From Thermoleophilaceae bacterium (lineage in GTDB: Bacteria; Actinomycetota; Thermoleophilia; Solirubrobacterales; Thermoleophilaceae), in NCBI GenBank assembly GCA_013813135.1, contig JACCSF010000237.1:1-14103 (forward strand): a stretch of 14,103 bases of DNA. Direction: 5' to 3'. Position 1 is the stretch's first letter. Every line of letters begins with the position of its first letter. Of this stretch, positions 1-7,097 are shown piece by piece. The translations under genes were made by a program, and so were the position numbers. The notes under the pieces are model-generated. The model was not told the DNA's origin. It made no database searches and saw only the letters and a program-made list of their open reading frames with translations.

Positions 1-201
1 GTCGACCTCCCCCAGCGGCGCCGTCAGCGTGGTGAACGCCACCGGCAGCGGCTTCCACGACGGCCCGCCGTTGGTGTCGAGCTGGAAGTGCGCGAGCTCG
101 CGGCCCCAGATCAGCCACGCTAGGGGGTCGTAGCTGGGCTCGGAGGGCAGCAGCAGCGAGATTGCCCCCAGCACCAGGCACGCGGCGATCGGCTTCCACA
201 T
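1..201 (-). CDS. Putative GT-C-type membrane glycosyltransferase, N-terminal fragment
   Basis: The gene starts at ATG 201 (minus strand) and runs off the window at base 1, leaving 67 residues. The first ~20 residues (MWKPIAACLVLGAISLLLP) form a hydrophobic helix or signal anchor. A polar, tryptophan-rich stretch follows, with SYDPLAWLIWGRE at about residues 23-35 and GGPSWKPLP at about 46-54. One membrane helix followed by an acidic/aromatic outer loop fits the start of a multi-pass GT-C mannosyltransferase or arabinosyltransferase-like protein. I recall similar N-termini in uncharacterised Solirubrobacterales membrane proteins, but could not check. It is divergent from the GT2 gene at 319, with 117 bases between them, and the glycosyltransferase, methyltransferase and flippase beyond it support a role in surface glycan assembly. 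The coding frame and membrane start are clear; the family assignment is inference. Confidence 0.5.
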   Translation of the reverse strand, partial: MWKPIAACLVLGAISLLLPSEPSYDPLAWLIWGRELAHFQLDTNGGPSWKPLPVAFTTLTAPLGEVD

Positions 202-318
202 GGCCCGCCAGCACGGTAGGCGGGACCCCGCCGCAGCTTGTGAAGCCCGCGTGACGAAGACGTGAACGCGATATGAAGCCGGCCGCTGACCCGGCCTTTA
301 CGCTACGGGGCGAGCCGC
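202..318. promoter_or_regulatory. Divergent intergenic region
   Basis: These 117 bases separate the start of the minus-strand membrane protein from the start of the plus-strand GT2 gene, so they should hold promoters for both. The only local structure seen is a short inverted repeat, GGCGGG at 219-224 and CCCGCC at 227-232, with just two bases between the arms. I found no convincing -35/-10 pair. A GGGGCGAG stretch at 307-314 is a plausible ribosome binding site for the GT2 gene. Confidence 0.4.
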
Positions 319-1377
319 ATGAAGCTCATCATCCAGATCCCCTGCTTCAACGAGGAGCACGCCCTCCCGGACACGCTGAGAGACCTCCCGCGCGAGATCC
401 CCGGGATCGACGCCGTCGAATGGCTCGTGATCGACGACGGGTCGACCGACCGCACGGTCGAGGTCGCTCGTGCCGGCGGCGTGGACCACGTCGTGCGCCT
501 CACCAACAACCGGGGGCTCGCGGCCGGCTTCCAGGCCGGGCTCGATGCCTGCCTCAAGCTCGGCGCCGACGTGATCGTCAACACCGACGCCGACAACCAG
601 TACGTCGGCGGCGACATCCCCAAGCTGCTGGCGCCGATCCTCGAGGGCCGCGCCGACATGGTCATCGGCGACCGCGAGACCGATCGGATCGAGCATTTCT
701 CACCCGTGAAGAAGCTGCTCCAGCGCTGGGGCAGCGCGGTCGTGCGGCGCGCCTCGGACACGCGTGTGGCCGACACGACCTCGGGGTTCCGCGCCTACAA
801 CCGCGAGGCGGCGCTCCAGATCCAGGTGGTCTCGAAGTTCACCTACACGCTCGAGTCGATCATCCAGGCGGGCAAGATGCTGGTGGCGGTCGACCACGTC
901 CCGATCAGCACCAACCCGAAGACGCGCGAGTCGCGCCTGTTCCCCTCGACGGCGGCCTACGTACGGCGCAACGGGGTGTCGATCTTCCGCATCTACGCCC
1001 TCTACGAGCCCCTGCGGCTGTTCCTCGCCGCGGCCATGTTCACGGCCGCGATCGGGGCCGTCATCTGGGCGCGCTTCTTCTGGTTCGTCATTCAGGGCGA
1101 CAGCGGCGGCCACGTCCAGTCCCTGATCCTGGGATCGACGCTATTCATCGTCGCGGTGCAGTTCGTGGCGCTCGGCGTGGTGGGCGACATCCTGGCCGGC
1201 TCGCGTGTGCTGCAGCAGCGAATCCTCGAGCGGGTGCGGCGCGTGGAGTTGCACCTGGGCGTGGAGCCGTCGCACTACGAGCCCGGCGCCCGCCCGACCG
1301 GCCACGAGCCCACCACCGGCGCCCAGGCCGGCCGCGCGACCGGCAAGACAGAAGATCGGGAGGCGCTGAAGCTGTGA
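319..1377 (+). CDS. GT2-family glycosyltransferase (dolichol-phosphate-sugar synthase-like)
   Basis: This 352-residue protein has a GT-A glycosyltransferase domain at its N-terminus. IPCFNEE (7-13) is the first strand and turn, VIDDGSTDRT (37-46) binds the nucleotide sugar, and NTDADNQY (88-95) carries the D90-A-D92 metal-binding DXD motif. TSGFRAYNREA further on is typical of the DPM1/DPG-synthase branch. Two hydrophobic segments, about residues 234-258 and 269-292, anchor the C-terminus in the membrane, followed by a charged, proline-rich tail. Such enzymes usually move a sugar from a nucleotide donor onto a polyprenyl phosphate on the inner membrane face, giving the donor used by GT-C enzymes outside; a GT-C candidate lies divergently next door. 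The ATG at 319 is preceded by GGGGCGAG. The stop overlaps the methyltransferase start by four bases, so the two are probably co-translated. The sugar and acceptor cannot be read from the sequence. Confidence 0.88.
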   Translation: MKLIIQIPCFNEEHALPDTLRDLPREIPGIDAVEWLVIDDGSTDRTVEVARAGGVDHVVRLTNNRGLAAGFQAGLDACLKLGADVIVNTDADNQYVGGDIPKLLAPILEGRADMVIGDRETDRIEHFSPVKKLLQRWGSAVVRRASDTRVADTTSGFRAYNREAALQIQVVSKFTYTLESIIQAGKMLVAVDHVPISTNPKTRESRLFPSTAAYVRRNGVSIFRIYALYEPLRLFLAAAMFTAAIGAVIWARFFWFVIQGDSGGHVQSLILGSTLFIVAVQFVALGVVGDILAGSRVLQQRILERVRRVELHLGVEPSHYEPGARPTGHEPTTGAQAGRATGKTEDREALKL

Positions 1378-1985
1378 GCGCCACCGCCGACGTCCCCACC
1401 GGCAACACCTTCGACAAGTACGGCTCGTCGAACCCCGTCGTGAAGCGGCTGATGACCGGCTTCCACTCCACGCTCGACGAGCTGTGGGCCCAGGCGGCGC
1501 CGCGGTCGATCCTCGACGTCGGCTGCGGCGAGGGCGTGCTGACGGCGGAGTGGGCCGAGCGCCTGGGCGACGGGCGCATCGTCGGCATCGACCTCGACGA
1601 CCCGAAGCTGCGCGCCGATTGGGAGCGCCGCTCGCGGCCCAACCTCGAGTTCCGCGTTGAGGAGGCCACCTCGCTCTCCTTCGCCGAGGGCGAGTTCGAC
1701 ATGGCCTGCGCGATCGAGGTGCTCGAACACGTGCCCGAGCCGGAGGCGACGCTCGCCGAGATGGCCCGAGTGGCCTCGGGTCACCTGCTCGTGAGCGTTC
1801 CGCGCGAGCCGCTCTGGCGCGGCCTCAACGTGGCGCGCGGCTCCTACCTGCGCGTCCTCGGCAACACGCCGGGGCACGTGAACCACTGGTCGAAGCGGGC
1901 TTTCGTGGCCCTCCTGTCCCGGTACGGGACGGTCGAGGAGGCGCGGTCGCCCTTCCCTTGGACCATGGTGCTTGTCCGCCTCTGA
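1374..1985 (+). CDS. Class I SAM-dependent methyltransferase
   Basis: This 203-residue protein is a compact Rossmann-fold methyltransferase. Motif I is ILDVGCGEG (46-54), binding the SAM methionine and adenosine. The acidic end of strand 2 is GIDLD (71-75), and FDMACAIEVLEHVPEP (108-123) is the post-II motif typical of the Methyltransf_11/25 families. There is no substrate domain beyond the core. I chose the GTG at 1374 because it overlaps the upstream stop (GTGA, 1374-1377) and leaves a normal-length N-terminus; the same frame is open further upstream only because it shadows the GT2 gene. Two in-frame stops, TGA then TAG, end it at 1983-1988. Its place between a glycosyltransferase and a flippase suggests it methylates a glycan or lipid-linked intermediate, but that is inference. 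Domain assignment is secure. Confidence 0.88.
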   Translation: MSATADVPTGNTFDKYGSSNPVVKRLMTGFHSTLDELWAQAAPRSILDVGCGEGVLTAEWAERLGDGRIVGIDLDDPKLRADWERRSRPNLEFRVEEATSLSFAEGEFDMACAIEVLEHVPEPEATLAEMARVASGHLLVSVPREPLWRGLNVARGSYLRVLGNTPGHVNHWSKRAFVALLSRYGTVEEARSPFPWTMVLVRL

Positions 1986-3363
1986 TAGGAGATCGAAGGC
2001 TCGCGCCCGCCGCGCGCTCGCCGCCCGGAGATCGAAGGCTCGCGCCCGCCGCGCGCTCGCCGCCCCCAGCTACGGCCGCGGGACGGCGATCCTCTCGATG
2101 GGGATCGGCGTCACGGGCGTAGTCACCTTCGGCTACTTCGCGCTCGCCAGCCATTCGCTGCCGGAGGCCGAGTACGGGCGCATCACGCTGCTGTGGTCGG
2201 CGGTCTTCATCACCGTCTCGGTGCTCTACCGGCCGGTCGAGCAGCTGCTGTCGCGCACGATCGCCGACCGCGACGCGCGCGGCGTGGCGGGCGTGGAGCA
2301 CCTGCGCGTGGCCGCGACCATCCAGCTGGCGCTGGGCGTGCTGTTCGTGGTGGTGGCGCTGGCCCTGCGCGGCCCGATCGAGGACGAGCTGCTGGGCGGC
2401 TCGAGCTCGCTCTACAGGGTCATGATCGCGGCGGTGCTCGCCTACGCGGTGAGCTACTTCGCGCGCGGCTTCCTGGCCGGCCATCACCGCTTCGGGCTGT
2501 ACGGCGGCCTGGTGCTGATGGAGGCGAGCTCGCGCTTCCTGTTCGCGCTGGCGGTGGCCGTGGGCATCGCCGAGGGCCAGACGGCGGTGGCGCTCGGCAT
2601 CGCCGCCGCCCCGGTCGTGTCGCTTGCCGTGGTGCCGTGGGCGCTCGGGCGCCGGCTGCGGACGCAGCCGCCCGTGGAGGCTGACGCGAGCTCGCTCGAC
2701 GCCGCCGCGGGCGGTGAGCCGTCCGTCAAGGGTGACGCAGAGTTCACGCTCGCGCACGGCAGCGGCTTCGCCGTCGCCGTGCTGCTGATCATGGTCAGCG
2801 AGCAGACCTTTCTCAACGCGGGGCCGCTGCTGGTGCAGGCGACCGAGGGCTCCCGCGGCGCGGCGCTGGCCGGCTTCACGTTCAACGTCCTGCTGATCGC
2901 CCGTGCCCCGCTCCAGCTCTTCCAGGCCGTGCAGACGTCGATCCTCCCCCACCTCACCCGCCTGCGCGCCGGCGGCGAGACCGACCCGTTCCGGCGCAGC
3001 GTCAATCTCACCCTGCTCGCGATCGCGGCGTTTGCCGCGTGCGTCGCGCTGGTCATGCTGGCGATCGGGCCGTGGGTCATGGAAGTCCTGTTCGGGGGCG
3101 GGTTCGACTACGAGCGCGGCGGCCTTGTGCTGGTCTCGATCGGCATGGGGCTGTACCTCGCCGCCGCGACGCTCAACCAGGCCCTGCTCGCCCACGGCCA
3201 CGCGCCGCAGGCCTGCGGCGCGTGGCTCGCCTGCGCGGTCACGTTCGTCCTCTTCCTGCTGCTGGCCGACTTCGACGATCGCGTGCTGCAGGTGGAGATC
3301 GCGTTCGTGGGCGCCGCCGCCGTGCTGTGTGCGCTGCTTTACACCCTCTACCGGCGCGCCTGA
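1972..3363 (+). CDS. Polysaccharide flippase of the MATE/Wzx superfamily
   Basis: This 463-residue protein consists mostly of hydrophobic helices, about 12 by eye. The first helical region (about 36-60) leads into LPEAEYGRITLLW, matching the 'LxxxEYG' signature after helix 1 of Wzx/RfbX-type lipid-linked oligosaccharide flippases. A polar loop lies around residues 225-260. The likely start is TTG at 1972, overlapping the methyltransferase by 14 bases. No ATG, GTG or TTG occurs in frame between it and ATG 2098, and starting at 2098 would cut into the conserved beginning of helix 1 (YGRGTAILS). The TTG start makes residues 6-31 two exact copies of the basic 13-mer RRSKARARRALAA, encoded by a 39-bp tandem repeat. 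This positive N-terminus fits a cytoplasmic orientation. The protein presumably moves the glycan built by the neighbouring enzymes across the membrane. The family is well supported; the exact start is less certain. Confidence 0.82.
   Translation: MSASDRRSKARARRALAARRSKARARRALAAPSYGRGTAILSMGIGVTGVVTFGYFALASHSLPEAEYGRITLLWSAVFITVSVLYRPVEQLLSRTIADRDARGVAGVEHLRVAATIQLALGVLFVVVALALRGPIEDELLGGSSSLYRVMIAAVLAYAVSYFARGFLAGHHRFGLYGGLVLMEASSRFLFALAVAVGIAEGQTAVALGIAAAPVVSLAVVPWALGRRLRTQPPVEADASSLDAAAGGEPSVKGDAEFTLAHGSGFAVAVLLIMVSEQTFLNAGPLLVQATEGSRGAALAGFTFNVLLIARAPLQLFQAVQTSILPHLTRLRAGGETDPFRRSVNLTLLAIAAFAACVALVMLAIGPWVMEVLFGGGFDYERGGLVLVSIGMGLYLAAATLNQALLAHGHAPQACGAWLACAVTFVLFLLLADFDDRVLQVEIAFVGAAAVLCALLYTLYRRA
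1988..2065. repeat. Exact 39-bp tandem duplication
   Basis: Bases 1988-2026 and 2027-2065 are identical copies of a 39-base unit beginning GGAGATCGAAGGC and ending CTCGCCGCCC. The bases flanking the pair do not extend the match, so there are exactly two copies. The unit starts three bases after the methyltransferase stop codon and lies in the 5' part of the flippase frame. Its length is a multiple of three, so it keeps that frame open and encodes RRSKARARRALAA twice. It may be a replication-slippage duplication or two copies of a dispersed element. Confidence 0.95.
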
Positions 3364-3375
3364 CATCCTTCAGCC

Positions 3376-3840
3376 ATGGCCTCTCCCCAGATCGGGGACC
3401 CCGCACCGGACTTCGAGCTCGAGGGCACCGACGGCGCGTTTCGCCTCTCGGAGCACCGCGGCGAGCGCGTGGTGCTTCTCTTTTACCCCGGGGACGACAC
3501 CGCCGTATGCACGCGGCAGTTCTGCTCCTATCGCGACGAGGCGGAGGGCTTCGACGCGCTGGAAGCGACCGTCGTGGGGATCTCCACGCAAAGCGTCGAG
3601 TCCCATCGCGACTGGACGGCCAAGCATGGTCTGACCGTGCCGCTGCTCGCCGACCCGGGGAGCAAAGTCGCGAAAGCATTCGGCGCCCACAGAGCCCTGC
3701 GCGGGACCACCCGGGCGGTGGTCATGATCGACGAGCACGGCCTGGTAGCCCACCGCCACGACCACCTGCTCGGGCTCGACTTCCAGACGGTCGACGACCT
3801 GCGCGACGCGCTTGAGTCGATGCCTCGGCCCCGCACCTGA
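3376..3840 (+). CDS. bcp: Peroxiredoxin, Bcp/PrxQ type
   Basis: This 154-residue protein has the length and fold pattern of a Bcp/PrxQ peroxiredoxin, a thiol peroxidase that reduces hydrogen peroxide and organic hydroperoxides in the cytoplasm using thioredoxin. GDPAPDFEL near the N-terminus is the AhpC/TSA entry motif. The active site PGDDTAVCT (38-46) gives the P-x3-T-x2-C pattern with peroxidatic Cys45. Cys50 in TRQFC sits five residues later, the spacing of the resolving cysteine in atypical 2-Cys PrxQ proteins. STQSVESHRDWTAKHGL is the usual following helix. The gene begins 12 bases after the flippase stop, within the same plus-strand run, although no strong ribosome binding site is visible. 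It has no obvious functional tie to the glycan genes. Confidence 0.9.
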   Translation: MASPQIGDPAPDFELEGTDGAFRLSEHRGERVVLLFYPGDDTAVCTRQFCSYRDEAEGFDALEATVVGISTQSVESHRDWTAKHGLTVPLLADPGSKVAKAFGAHRALRGTTRAVVMIDEHGLVAHRHDHLLGLDFQTVDDLRDALESMPRPRT

Positions 3841-3844
3841 TCCG

Positions 3845-4558
3845 GTGCTCCAGGCGGTCACCATCCCCGCCCGCTTCAACGGACCGCCGTCGTCCGCGAA
3901 CGGCGGCTACGCGTGCGGGCTGGTGGCCGGGCTGGTCGGCACCGAGGAGGTGACCGTCTCGCTGCGCCTGCCGCCGCCCGTCGAGACGCCCGTGCGCGTC
4001 GTGCGCGACGGCGCGCGGGTGGAGCTGCGCGACGACGATGCACTCGTCGCGGAGGGCGCGCCCGCTGAGCTGCTGCTGGACGTGCCCGATGCCATCTCGC
4101 CGGACGAGGCGGCCGCGGCGTCGCAGAAGGGCCGCGATCACTGGTGCTCTGCGCACCCCTTCCCCACGTGCTTCGCCTGCGGGCCCGACCGCGCGCCCGG
4201 CGACGGTCTGCGGATCTTCCCGGGCGAGCTGCGCGACGGGCTGTTCGCCGCCGATTGGACGCCCCACGAGTCGCTCGACGACGGGTCGGGTCACGTGCGG
4301 CCCGAGTGCCTGTGGGCGGCGCTCGACTGTCCGACCAGCGCGCCGGTCGCGAACTTCGCCACGGGGCCGCCGATGGTGTTGGCGCGGCTGACCGCTCGCG
4401 TCGGCTGCTCGGTGAACGTGGGCGAGCGGCACGCGATCGTCGCCTGGCCGCTCGCGGCAGACGGGCGCAAGCGCCACGCGGCGTGCGCGTTGTTCGACTC
4501 CGCCGGGGGGCTGCTGTGCGCCTCGGAAGCGCTCTGGATCGAGCTGCGCCAGGAGTAG
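3845..4558 (+). CDS. Thioesterase-like (hotdog-fold) protein
   Basis: This predicted 237-residue protein resembles uncharacterised actinobacterial hotdog-fold acyl-CoA thioesterase-like proteins. The N-terminal PARFNGPPSSANGGYACG, the central TCFACGPDRAPGDGLRIFPG (Cys109 and Cys112), and WAALDCPTSAP before the last helix are the recognisable blocks. The protein seems to hold two hotdog-like halves, each beginning in a glycine-rich turn. Substrate and catalytic residues cannot be assigned. I chose GTG 3845 because it follows the peroxiredoxin stop by four bases and begins VLQAVTIPARFNGPP, close to the conserved block. An in-frame ATG at 3812 would add 11 residues and overlap the peroxiredoxin. 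No SD sequence decides between them. The ATG of the oxidoreductase follows nine bases after the stop. Family recognition is from memory of motif style and is moderate. Confidence 0.6.
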   Translation: MLQAVTIPARFNGPPSSANGGYACGLVAGLVGTEEVTVSLRLPPPVETPVRVVRDGARVELRDDDALVAEGAPAELLLDVPDAISPDEAAAASQKGRDHWCSAHPFPTCFACGPDRAPGDGLRIFPGELRDGLFAADWTPHESLDDGSGHVRPECLWAALDCPTSAPVANFATGPPMVLARLTARVGCSVNVGERHAIVAWPLAADGRKRHAACALFDSAGGLLCASEALWIELRQE

Positions 4559-4567
4559 GCTCCACGC

Positions 4568-6826
4568 ATGGCGATCCACTACCGGACCTGTCCTTTCTGC
4601 GAAGCCACCTGTGGACTCGAGGTGGAGACCCAGGGAAGGGACGTGGTGTCGGTCCGCGGGGACGAGCAGGACGTGCTCAGCTACGGCTTCATCTGCCCCA
4701 AGGCCTTCGGGCTCAAGCAGCTGCACGAGGATCCCGATCGCCTGACCACGCCGCTGATCCGCCGCGACGGCGAGCTGGTCGAGGCGACCTGGGACGAGGC
4801 GTTCGACGAGATCGACCGGCGCCTCACGCCGCTCCTTGCCGAGCACGGGCGCAACGCGGTGGCCGTGTACATCGGCAACCCGAACGCGCACAACCTCTCC
4901 TCGCTCGCGTATGGGCCGGTCTGGCTGCGGGCTCTGGGCACGCAGAACATCTACTCGGCGTCAACGGTCGACCAGATGCCGAAGCAGGTCAGCGCCGGGC
5001 TGATGTTCGGCACGATGCTGTCGGTGCCGGTGCCCGACGTGGACCGCACCGACCACCTGCTGATCCTCGGCGCCAACCCGCTCGTATCGAACGGCAGCCT
5101 GCTCACGGCGCCGGACATGCGCGGGCGGCTGCGGCGGATCCGCGAGCGTGGCGGCAAGGTCGTGGTCGTCGACCCGCGCCGCACCCGTACCGCCGACGAA
5201 GCCGACGAGCACCACTTCATCAGACCCGGGACCGACGCCCTGCTGCTCGCCGCGATGGCGTGCACGCTGGTCGAGGAGGACCTGGTCGACCCCGGCCGCC
5301 TGCTGGAGCACACCAACGGGCTCGAGCAGGTCACGGCGCTGGTGCGCGACTTCACGCCCGAGCTCGTCGCCGACAGCTGCGCGATCGCCGCCGAGGAGAT
5401 CCGGCGCATGGCGCGCGAGCTGGCCGCGGCGCCGCAGGCGGCGGTCTACGCCCGCATCGGAACCTGCACGCAGGAGTTCGGGACGCTGGCCAGCTGGCTG
5501 GTCGACGTCCTGAACGTGCTGACCGGCAACCTCGACCGCGAGGGCGGCGCGATGTTCCCGCTCGCCGCGGCGGGGCAGCGCAACGCGTCCGGCACGCCCG
5601 GCAGCGGCAAGGGCGCGCGCCTGGGGCGCTGGCACAGCCGCGTGCGCGGGCTGCCGGAAGCGTACGGCGAGCTCCCCGTGGCCTGCCTCGCCGAGGAGAT
5701 CGAGACGCCGGGCGAGGGCCAGGTGCGCGCGCTCGTCACCGTGGCGGGCAACCCGGTTGTTTCCACGCCCAACGCCGAGCGGCTGGAGGGCGCGATCGAG
5801 GGCCTGGATTTCATGCTGGCCGTCGACATCTACGTGAACGAGACGACCCGCCACGCCGACGTGGTGCTGCCCGGGCCCGAGCCGCTCGAGAAGTCGCACT
5901 ACGACCTTGCGCTCTACCAGCTCGCCGTGCGCAACGTGGCGAACTACTCGCCGCCCGTGTTCGAGAGGTCGGGCCCCGCCGAGTGGGAGGTGTTCCTGCG
6001 ACTGGCCGGCGTGCTCGCGGGGCAGGGGCCGAACGCGGACGGCGCGGCGCTCGACGACCTGGTCATCTCCACGTTCGTCCAGCGTGAGGTCGGCGACCCG
6101 GGCTCGCGCGTCGCGGGCCGCGAGCCCGCCGAGCTGCTCGAGGCGCTGGAGCCGCGGCGCGGCCCCGAGCGGGTGCTGGACTTCATGCTGCGCGTGGGGC
6201 CGTACGGCGACGGCTTCGGAGCCGAGCCCGAGGGCCTCACGCTCGACGTACTGGAGCGCAGCCCGCACGGCGTGGATCTGGGCCCCCACCGCGAGCGCGT
6301 GCCCGAGGTGCTGCGCACGCCCTCCGGCATGATCGAGCTGGCGCCGGAGGCGATCCTGGCGGACGCCGACCGCCTGCACGGAGCGGTCGCGCGTGAACTG
6401 AACGGCGGGCTGGTGCTGATCGGCCGGCGCCAGCTGCGCTCGAACAACTCGTGGATGCACAACCTGCCGGCGCTCGTAAAGGGCAAGGACCGCTGCACGC
6501 TGCACGTGCATCCCGACGACGCGGAGCGGCTGGGTCTCGAGGACGGCGGCCGGGCGGTTGTCAGCTCGGCGGCGGGCCAGATCGAGGCGCCGGTCGAGCT
6601 GACCGACGGCATCATGCCCGGCGTCGTGTCGATCCCGCACGGCTGGGGGCACGGTGCGCCCGGCGTGAAGATGGGCGTGGCCAGCCGCCACGCCGGCGTG
6701 AACAGCAACGTGCTCGCCGATGAGTCGCAGGTGGACCCGCTCTCGGGCAACGCCGTGCTCAACGGCATTCCGGTCGAGGTGCGAGCGGCGGTGGCGGTCG
6801 CCGAGCGCGTGGCGGCGCCCGCCTAG
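4568..6826 (+). CDS. Molybdopterin-dependent oxidoreductase with N-terminal 4Fe-4S cluster
   Basis: This 752-residue protein belongs to the DMSO reductase/formate dehydrogenase superfamily of Mo- or W-bisPGD enzymes. Residues 1-55 form the Molybdop_Fe4S4 domain with Cys8, Cys11, Cys15 and Cys43 (CPFCEATC then FICPK). Residues ~58-480 are the main molybdopterin domain, with LLILGANPLVSNG and VVVVDPRRTRTADEADEHHFIRPGTD as cofactor-binding motifs. Residues ~615-740 are the C-terminal dinucleotide-binding domain (RRQLRSNNSWMHNLP, HPDDAERLGLEDG, IPHGWGHG). There is no Tat signal, so it is probably cytoplasmic. At the usual metal-ligand position the sequence reads STVDQMPKQ (132-140), without the Cys or SeCys of formate and nitrate reductases. 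An AGGAG about 12 bases upstream supports ATG 4568. No electron-transfer subunit or FdhD-like maturation gene is in view. I recall mycobacterial homologues annotated only as oxidoreductases; the substrate is unknown. Confidence 0.88.
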   Translation: MAIHYRTCPFCEATCGLEVETQGRDVVSVRGDEQDVLSYGFICPKAFGLKQLHEDPDRLTTPLIRRDGELVEATWDEAFDEIDRRLTPLLAEHGRNAVAVYIGNPNAHNLSSLAYGPVWLRALGTQNIYSASTVDQMPKQVSAGLMFGTMLSVPVPDVDRTDHLLILGANPLVSNGSLLTAPDMRGRLRRIRERGGKVVVVDPRRTRTADEADEHHFIRPGTDALLLAAMACTLVEEDLVDPGRLLEHTNGLEQVTALVRDFTPELVADSCAIAAEEIRRMARELAAAPQAAVYARIGTCTQEFGTLASWLVDVLNVLTGNLDREGGAMFPLAAAGQRNASGTPGSGKGARLGRWHSRVRGLPEAYGELPVACLAEEIETPGEGQVRALVTVAGNPVVSTPNAERLEGAIEGLDFMLAVDIYVNETTRHADVVLPGPEPLEKSHYDLALYQLAVRNVANYSPPVFERSGPAEWEVFLRLAGVLAGQGPNADGAALDDLVISTFVQREVGDPGSRVAGREPAELLEALEPRRGPERVLDFMLRVGPYGDGFGAEPEGLTLDVLERSPHGVDLGPHRERVPEVLRTPSGMIELAPEAILADADRLHGAVARELNGGLVLIGRRQLRSNNSWMHNLPALVKGKDRCTLHVHPDDAERLGLEDGGRAVVSSAAGQIEAPVELTDGIMPGVVSIPHGWGHGAPGVKMGVASRHAGVNSNVLADESQVDPLSGNAVLNGIPVEVRAAVAVAERVAAPA

Positions 6827-7059
6827 ATCGGAGAGAGCATGGAGCCGCCGCAGTTGCGGCAGGTCACGTTGGCGGTGTCCGACATGCGGGCGATCGTCGA
6901 GTGCGCGCCGCAGTTCGGACATTCGGAGCGCAGCTCGAACCGCCTCAGGCAGTAGACGCAGCGGTAGCGCCCGGCGAGATTCGTCCCGCGCAGCCATGCC
7001 TCCCCGCAGGACGGGCATTCCGGCCCCAGGTTGGTCTTCTCCTCGCTTGCCAAGGGCAA
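6823..7059 (-). CDS. Small double zinc-ribbon protein (YfgJ-like)
   Basis: This 78-residue protein carries four CxxC pairs: Cys15/18, Cys34/37, Cys47/50 and Cys67/70 (CPSC, CVYC, CPNC, CRNC). Together they can form two zinc ribbons. The arrangement resembles the short YfgJ/DUF1407 zinc-ribbon proteins of proteobacteria, whose role is not established; nucleic acid or protein binding is possible. I chose TTG 7059, though TTG 7053 is possible; neither has a strong SD. It begins 38 bases after the fmt stop on the same strand and is probably the last gene of the lut-fmt transcript. Its stop overlaps that of the convergent oxidoreductase: the CTAG at 6823-6826 is read as TAG on both strands. The regular cysteine spacing argues strongly that the frame is real. 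Confidence 0.75.
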   Translation of the reverse strand: MPLASEEKTNLGPECPSCGEAWLRGTNLAGRYRCVYCLRRFELRSECPNCGAHSTIARMSDTANVTCRNCGGSMLSPI

Positions 7060-7097
7060 GGCGTACCGTACCCGGTCGTCCCGGTGTCACGCTCGGC

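Noticed and set aside
219..232. GC-rich inverted repeat as a terminator in the left intergenic region.
   Set aside because: The arms are only six bases with two between, there is no T-tract, and both flanking genes start rather than end here.
273..1373. Upstream extension of the methyltransferase frame to 273, suggesting a glycosyltransferase-methyltransferase fusion.
   Set aside because: The GT2 gene is in a different frame across this stretch; the extension encodes an Arg/Pro-rich shadow, not a domain.
1825..3366. Long minus-strand open frame opposite the flippase (513 residues).
   Set aside because: Its product is low-complexity Arg/Gln/His/Gly-rich with no motif. The plus strand holds a clear membrane protein; long antisense frames are expected at this GC content.
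4961..7090. Long minus-strand open frame opposite the molybdopterin oxidoreductase (709 residues).
   Set aside because: The translation is charged, repetitive and motif-free, while the plus strand shows full oxidoreductase domains. Its end also overlaps the zinc-ribbon gene in another frame.
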